DNA from: UTCHB3 sp964431385
GTDB lineage: Bacteria; Bacteroidota; Ignavibacteria; Ignavibacteriales; Ignavibacteriaceae
Direction: 5' to 3'
DNA: 64,000 nt
NCBI GenBank assembly: GCA_964431385.1
Contig: CAYSJM010000012.1
Location: forward strand, 3,012-67,011
The position numbers were made by a program, and so were the translations under genes. Of this stretch, positions 60,285 through 64,000 are shown in pieces (the stretch's first letter is position 1; every line of letters starts with the position of its first letter). The notes below the pieces were generated by a model. The model saw nothing but the letters and a program-made list of their open reading frames with translations. It did no database searches and had not been told where the DNA came from.

Positions 60285-61771
60285 TTTCTCCTGATTTTTT
60301 TTGGCAATCCACTGATTATATTGCCGACAATTGTTAATTCGTGTTTACTCATCACTCCCGTTACAACTATCAGGAAAAGGTACCCTATTGCAAGTCCAAG
60401 TTTAATAAAAACTGAGACTGATTCTCCCGAAATAAACATGTAGTATATTGCGAATATTCCGGTAATCAAAAGCAAAATCGTAAAGATCTTCCTGAATTCA
60501 TAATCTATCTTAAACAGATTTCTCCCGTAATAAAAGAATGAGATCGCGATTATTACATAGCAACCCAGAGTAGCCAGAGCGGCACCCATCATTCCAAAAA
60601 CGGGTATTAAAAGGAAATTTAATGCGACATTCACAACAGCACCGGCACCCAATAAAACCGGAATTGGAATGCTCTTTTCTTTGATGTAGAATGATGCGTT
60701 AAAATTAACATAAAAACCATAAAACAGGTAACTCAAAAGTATAACGGGAATGATACTTCTACCCGACCAAAAGGCTTCCCCAAGAAAATGTATCCGTCCG
60801 TAACCCAACTCTGTTATGTTCTCAATAAACAAAGTGAGGAAAACTACAATTACACTTCCTGCAATTGTGAAATAGGTAAATACTCTCGAGAACAGTTGCT
60901 TTGCATTATCATCTGAAGCGTGTTTTAGAAAAAAGGGCTGCCAGGCAAACTGGAACATGCTCACAAAAAGCATCATAAAAATGCCGAGTTTGTAATTTGC
61001 GTTGTAAATACCAAGAGTTTTCAGGTCCGTCAGCCGCTCAACAATTGGTTTATCTATCACCTGCATCATCATGGCTGCAAAACCTGCAGGAAGAAAAGGC
61101 AAACCGAATTTTAGAATTCTTTTTAACAGTGTGAAATCATATTCACCGGACAAGTTGGCATAAACATAGGGGATAAGAGCAAGAAATGAATACACAGATG
61201 CTACTAAATTTGCAATCAGAACTGCCTCAACTCCCATTTTGAAGCCATATATCAATATAAAATTTAGCCCGATATTTATCAGGATATTGATGACCCTTAT
61301 CTTTGAGAAGAGAAGTGCCTTGTTCTCGAGCCTTAAATATATAAAGGGCAAAACAGTCAGTGCATCGAGAGCAAGGATATTTATCGCATACGAAATCAGG
61401 TGTTCATATTTAGATGACACAGCTGTATCAATACTTATTGATATCCCTAATTGTGGTTTAAGTATAAATAAAAGGAAAGAAATCAGGGCTGTTGTTGTTA
61501 GCACCGTCAAATATGAAGTAGTGAACACCCTCCGCGAACCCTTATTCTCCTTCATCGAACCCATCTTCAAATAAGCTGAATCCATCCCATAAATCAATAT
61601 TATGTTGAAGATTGCCATATAAGAGTAGAGATTTGCGACTACTCCCATTTCATCAGGATTAAAAATATTGCTATAGAAGGGGACTAAAACAAAATTAAGG
61701 AAACGACCAACCACGGTTGATATCCCGTAGATAACCGTCTCCTTTGAAAGTTGCTTTAGTTTGTCGATCAT
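60281..61771 (-). CDS. Polysaccharide flippase (Wzx/MurJ-like, MOP superfamily)
   Basis: 496 residues with about 14 membrane helices. The start KETVIYGISTVVGRFLNFVLVPFYSN is typical of the polysaccharide-synthase/Wzx branch of the MOP superfamily, and FGLPFLPAGFAAMMMQVIDK follows in the middle. It would move lipid-linked sugars across the inner membrane. No glycosyltransferase cluster surrounds it, so its substrate is unknown. It overlaps nadC and dut by four bases each (ATGA), showing translational coupling across unrelated functions. Confidence 0.9.
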   Translation of the reverse strand: MIDKLKQLSKETVIYGISTVVGRFLNFVLVPFYSNIFNPDEMGVVANLYSYMAIFNIILIYGMDSAYLKMGSMKENKGSRRVFTTSYLTVLTTTALISFLLFILKPQLGISISIDTAVSSKYEHLISYAINILALDALTVLPFIYLRLENKALLFSKIRVINILINIGLNFILIYGFKMGVEAVLIANLVASVYSFLALIPYVYANLSGEYDFTLLKRILKFGLPFLPAGFAAMMMQVIDKPIVERLTDLKTLGIYNANYKLGIFMMLFVSMFQFAWQPFFLKHASDDNAKQLFSRVFTYFTIAGSVIVVFLTLFIENITELGYGRIHFLGEAFWSGRSIIPVILLSYLFYGFYVNFNASFYIKEKSIPIPVLLGAGAVVNVALNFLLIPVFGMMGAALATLGCYVIIAISFFYYGRNLFKIDYEFRKIFTILLLITGIFAIYYMFISGESVSVFIKLGLAIGYLFLIVVTGVMSKHELTIVGNIISGLPKKIRRK

Positions 61772-62622
61772 TCTTTGGGTTTGAGCTTCAGATCGAGTGA
61801 AATATCGAGTGCTTTTACGCTGTGAGTGAGAGCCCCTATTGAAATGTAGTCAACTCCGGTTTCTGCCACTTCTCTTACATTTTCGAGCGTTATTCCACCG
61901 GAAGCCTCGAGAAGACAGGTGTTGTTGGTTATCTCTACCGCTTTCTTTACATCCGAAAGTGAAAAGTTATCGAGCATTATCACATCTACTCCACTTTGTA
62001 AAGCTTCTTGAAGTTCAGCCAGATTTGAAACTTCAACTTCAATTTTGTACGAAGTCTCATTTTCTGTTTGGTGCTCTTTTACGGCTTTTACTGCTTCCTG
62101 TATCGATCCGGCAGCCTCGATGTGGTTGTCTTTTATCAGATACATATCATAAAGCCCGGTACGGTGGTTTAAACAACCCCCTGTTTTTACTGCAAGTTTG
62201 TCAGTTAATCTCAAACCAGGGGCGGTTTTTCTTGTATCGAGTATTTTTGCAGAAGTACCCTCAACTGCTTCGGCATATCTTGCTGAAAGGGTTGCAATTC
62301 CTGACATTCTCTGTAAGAAGTTTAGAGAGGTTCTCTCTGCTGTCAAGATCGAAGCCGCACTTCCCTCCACTTCAATTATGATATCTCCTTTTTTTATCTC
62401 GGAGCCATCGTCATAAAAGACATTAAACTCAACGGTCTCATCAACGAGCTCAAAAACCGAGCGTGCAACAGCAACTCCGGAAAGGATACCATCCTCTTTA
62501 GCTCGGAATACCCCCGTGGCAGGGCGAATTTCTTTTATAATTGCTTCTGTGGTGATGTCACCGCTCTTAATATCCTCTTCGAGAGCCGACTCGATTATCC
62601 TGTCAACCTGTTTCAGAATCAT
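61768..62622 (-). CDS. nadC: Nicotinate-nucleotide pyrophosphorylase (quinolinate phosphoribosyltransferase)
   Basis: 284 residues. It converts quinolinate and PRPP to nicotinate mononucleotide in NAD synthesis. Motifs include RTSLNFLQRMSGIATL, the PRPP-binding ILDTRKTAPGLRLTDKLAVK, GGCLNHRTGLYDMYLIKDNH, VDVIMLDNF and LEASGGITLENV. It starts at the stop of the thioesterase gene (ATGA). nadA and nadB are not in the window. Confidence 0.97.
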   Translation of the reverse strand: MILKQVDRIIESALEEDIKSGDITTEAIIKEIRPATGVFRAKEDGILSGVAVARSVFELVDETVEFNVFYDDGSEIKKGDIIIEVEGSAASILTAERTSLNFLQRMSGIATLSARYAEAVEGTSAKILDTRKTAPGLRLTDKLAVKTGGCLNHRTGLYDMYLIKDNHIEAAGSIQEAVKAVKEHQTENETSYKIEVEVSNLAELQEALQSGVDVIMLDNFSLSDVKKAVEITNNTCLLEASGGITLENVREVAETGVDYISIGALTHSVKALDISLDLKLKPKE

Positions 62623-63026
62623 TCCTCAAAATATTTTTCGATCAGTTTATTAAACAATTCCGGCGACCGAACCGGTCTTCCGGTAGCAACACTTACAAAA
62701 GCATGTTGGGTATAGCCTGTTGCGATCAGCCTTTCACCAACTTTTATACAATAATCAATCTTCAATTTTGCCATTGGTTTGCTACTCATTGAGGATTCGA
62801 TTTCCAAAATTTCATCGTAATAAGCCGGGGAGTGAAATCTGATATAAGTATCATAGAGTGGAAGCATAAATCCTGCCTCTTCCATCTGCTTATAAGACAT
62901 CCCCATTTCACGAATCAATTCTGTCCTGCCTACTTCAAAAAACTCAAGATATTTGCCATTATAAACAAATTTCATCTGATCGGTATCAGCATAACGGATT
63001 CGTACCGTCGTAACGAATTTTACCAT
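62619..63026 (-). CDS. Acyl-CoA thioesterase, YbgC/4HBT family
   Basis: 135 residues from the ATG at 63026; a GTG directly before it could also serve. A single hot-dog fold, with the catalytic region RIRYADTDQMKFVYNGKYLEFFE containing Asp within YADTDQM and the middle Tyr/Asn of family members. It hydrolyses acyl-CoA thioesters; YbgC members are linked to phospholipid and Tol-Pal function, but here it is inserted between accA and nadC, so no link to Tol is seen. Confidence 0.92.
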   Translation of the reverse strand: MVKFVTTVRIRYADTDQMKFVYNGKYLEFFEVGRTELIREMGMSYKQMEEAGFMLPLYDTYIRFHSPAYYDEILEIESSMSSKPMAKLKIDYCIKVGERLIATGYTQHAFVSVATGRPVRSPELFNKLIEKYFEE

Positions 63027-63029
63027 CAC

Positions 63030-63980
63030 CTATTCCTGGTAATACCCGATTCCTGCAAATTTCTCAATTCTTGTCTCGACTAATTTGTCGGGTTTAATCT
63101 TAACGAGATTAGCAAGTTCTTCAGTTATAGCAGTTTTTAATATTTCTGCCATCATCTGATGATCTTTATGAGCACCACCAAGTGGTTCGGGAATAATTCT
63201 GTCTATAACCTTTAGTGGCAGCAGGTCTTGAGCAGTCAGTTTAAGGGCTTCGGCAGCCTGTTCTTTGTAGTCCCAGCTTCTCCAGAGAATACTCGAGCAT
63301 GATTCGGGACTGATTACGGAATACCAGGCATTTTCGAGCATTAATATCCTGTCACCAACACCCATACCCAAAGCACCACCACTCGCTCCTTCACCAATGA
63401 TAACTACGACAACAGGTACTTTCAACCTTGCCATCTCAAGAAGATTTCTCGCAATGGCCTCTGCCTGCCCTCTTTCTTCAGCTTCGAGCCCGGGAAATGC
63501 ACCGGGAGTGTCGAGAAGTGTGACTACAGGTAAATTAAATTTCTCGGCAAGTTTCATCAATCTAAGAGCTTTGCGGTAACCCTCCGGATTTGGCATTCCA
63601 AAATTCCGGTAAAGATTACTTTTTGTATCTCTTCCTTTTTGCTGACCAATTACCATGACCTTAAAGTTACCAATCTTTGCGAACCCGCCTACAACTGCTT
63701 TATCGTCACCAAATGTACGGTCGCCATGCAGTTCAACAAAATTACTCGTCATGTTATAAATATAGTCGAGCGTATAAGGTCTGTCGGGGTGCCTGGCAAG
63801 TTGTACCTTCTGCCAACGGGTAAGGCTGTGGTAAATATTTTCTTTCAACTGCTTTACCTTGTCCTCGATTTTCGCAATTTCACCATCGATTTGGAGACCA
63901 TCGGAAGCTTTTTTCATCTCCTCGAGACGCTCTTCGAGTTCAATAATCGGTTTTTCAAAGTCTAAAATTGTCTTTGCCAT
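63030..63980 (-). CDS. accA: Acetyl-CoA carboxylase carboxyltransferase subunit alpha
   Basis: 316 residues. Half of the carboxyltransferase that makes malonyl-CoA for fatty-acid synthesis. The N-terminal helix region (LDFEKPIIELEERLEEM), PDRPYTLDYIYNMTSNFVEL, HGDRTFGDDKAVVGG, PGAFPGLEAEERGQAEAIA and GEGASGGALGMGVGDRILMLE are all conserved. accD is not adjacent in the window. The end of the window is 20 bases upstream of the start. Confidence 0.99.
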   Translation of the reverse strand: MAKTILDFEKPIIELEERLEEMKKASDGLQIDGEIAKIEDKVKQLKENIYHSLTRWQKVQLARHPDRPYTLDYIYNMTSNFVELHGDRTFGDDKAVVGGFAKIGNFKVMVIGQQKGRDTKSNLYRNFGMPNPEGYRKALRLMKLAEKFNLPVVTLLDTPGAFPGLEAEERGQAEAIARNLLEMARLKVPVVVVIIGEGASGGALGMGVGDRILMLENAWYSVISPESCSSILWRSWDYKEQAAEALKLTAQDLLPLKVIDRIIPEPLGGAHKDHQMMAEILKTAITEELANLVKIKPDKLVETRIEKFAGIGYYQE

Positions 63981-64000
63981 GTCACTGTTCGTTTATTAGT

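Noticed and set aside
61839..62381. 180-codon plus-strand frame opposite nadC
   Set aside because: Low-complexity Leu/Arg sequence with no homology; nadC on the other strand is unambiguous.

Overview
The window (about 40% G+C by eye) looks like a chromosomal segment of a free-living member of the Bacteroidota/FCB group, most likely class Ignavibacteria. The reasons are: five secreted proteins with type IX secretion (T9SS) C-terminal sorting domains, four of them with the NFPNPFNP motif; PorV-like, GWxTD and DUF5723-type envelope proteins; a MqnA-like futalosine-pathway enzyme; an ATP synthase operon without beta and epsilon genes; and many genes lacking strong Shine-Dalgarno sites. No IS element, prophage, CRISPR array or integrase was seen. 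This lineage assignment is inference from protein families, not from a marker gene.

Layout. 1-3.6 kb (+): the end of a sensor kinase, a sigma-54 activator response regulator, a STAS protein and a REC-PP2C phosphatase, together a signalling cassette. 3.7-13.9 kb: two large T9SS-exported proteins (M14 carboxypeptidase, CotH/lamin-tail protein) flanking a three-gene minus-strand cluster (aldo/keto reductase, AlkD-like protein, GNAT), then a LytS-like hybrid histidine kinase and a MarC protein. 14.9-18.2 kb (+): a tight five-gene extracytoplasmic redox operon (diheme lipoprotein cytochrome, DUF4266 lipoprotein, DUF3570 outer-membrane protein, Tat-exported NusG-II protein, ApbE flavin transferase). 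This is the most interesting system here. 18.2-24.8 kb (-): tRNA-Gln, a DUF5723 barrel with a large lipoprotein, a small T9SS protein, DUF3467 and a TPR lipoprotein. 24.9-29.2 kb (+): adenosine deaminase, an unknown small protein, urocanase and a phosphoglycerate dehydrogenase-like protein, ending at a UUCG-loop terminator.

30-43.9 kb (-): a very long co-directional run. It starts with a GWxTD protein, goes through lipid A acyltransferase, GT9 glycosyltransferase, YrdC-like protein, an M23-like anchor without peptidase, bactofilin, AtpZ, an AtpI-like protein and atpB-E-F-H-A-G, and continues into ffh, rpsP, khpA, rimM, trmD, rplS and a MqnA-like gene. 44-53.4 kb (-): an outer-membrane/surface cassette (T9SS BNR-like protein, TonB-dependent receptor, giant Ca-motif surface protein, PorV-like protein). 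53.8-64 kb (-): thioredoxin, an enoyl-ACP reductase-like SDR, dnaE, a broken AAA/PD-(D/E)XK gene, dut, a flippase, nadC, a thioesterase and accA.

Start codons were adjusted where a downstream start or ribosome site was better. Several TTG or GTG starts (adenosine deaminase, rpsP, rimM, the acyltransferase, the GT9 gene, DUF3570, GWxTD) are noted in the entries.
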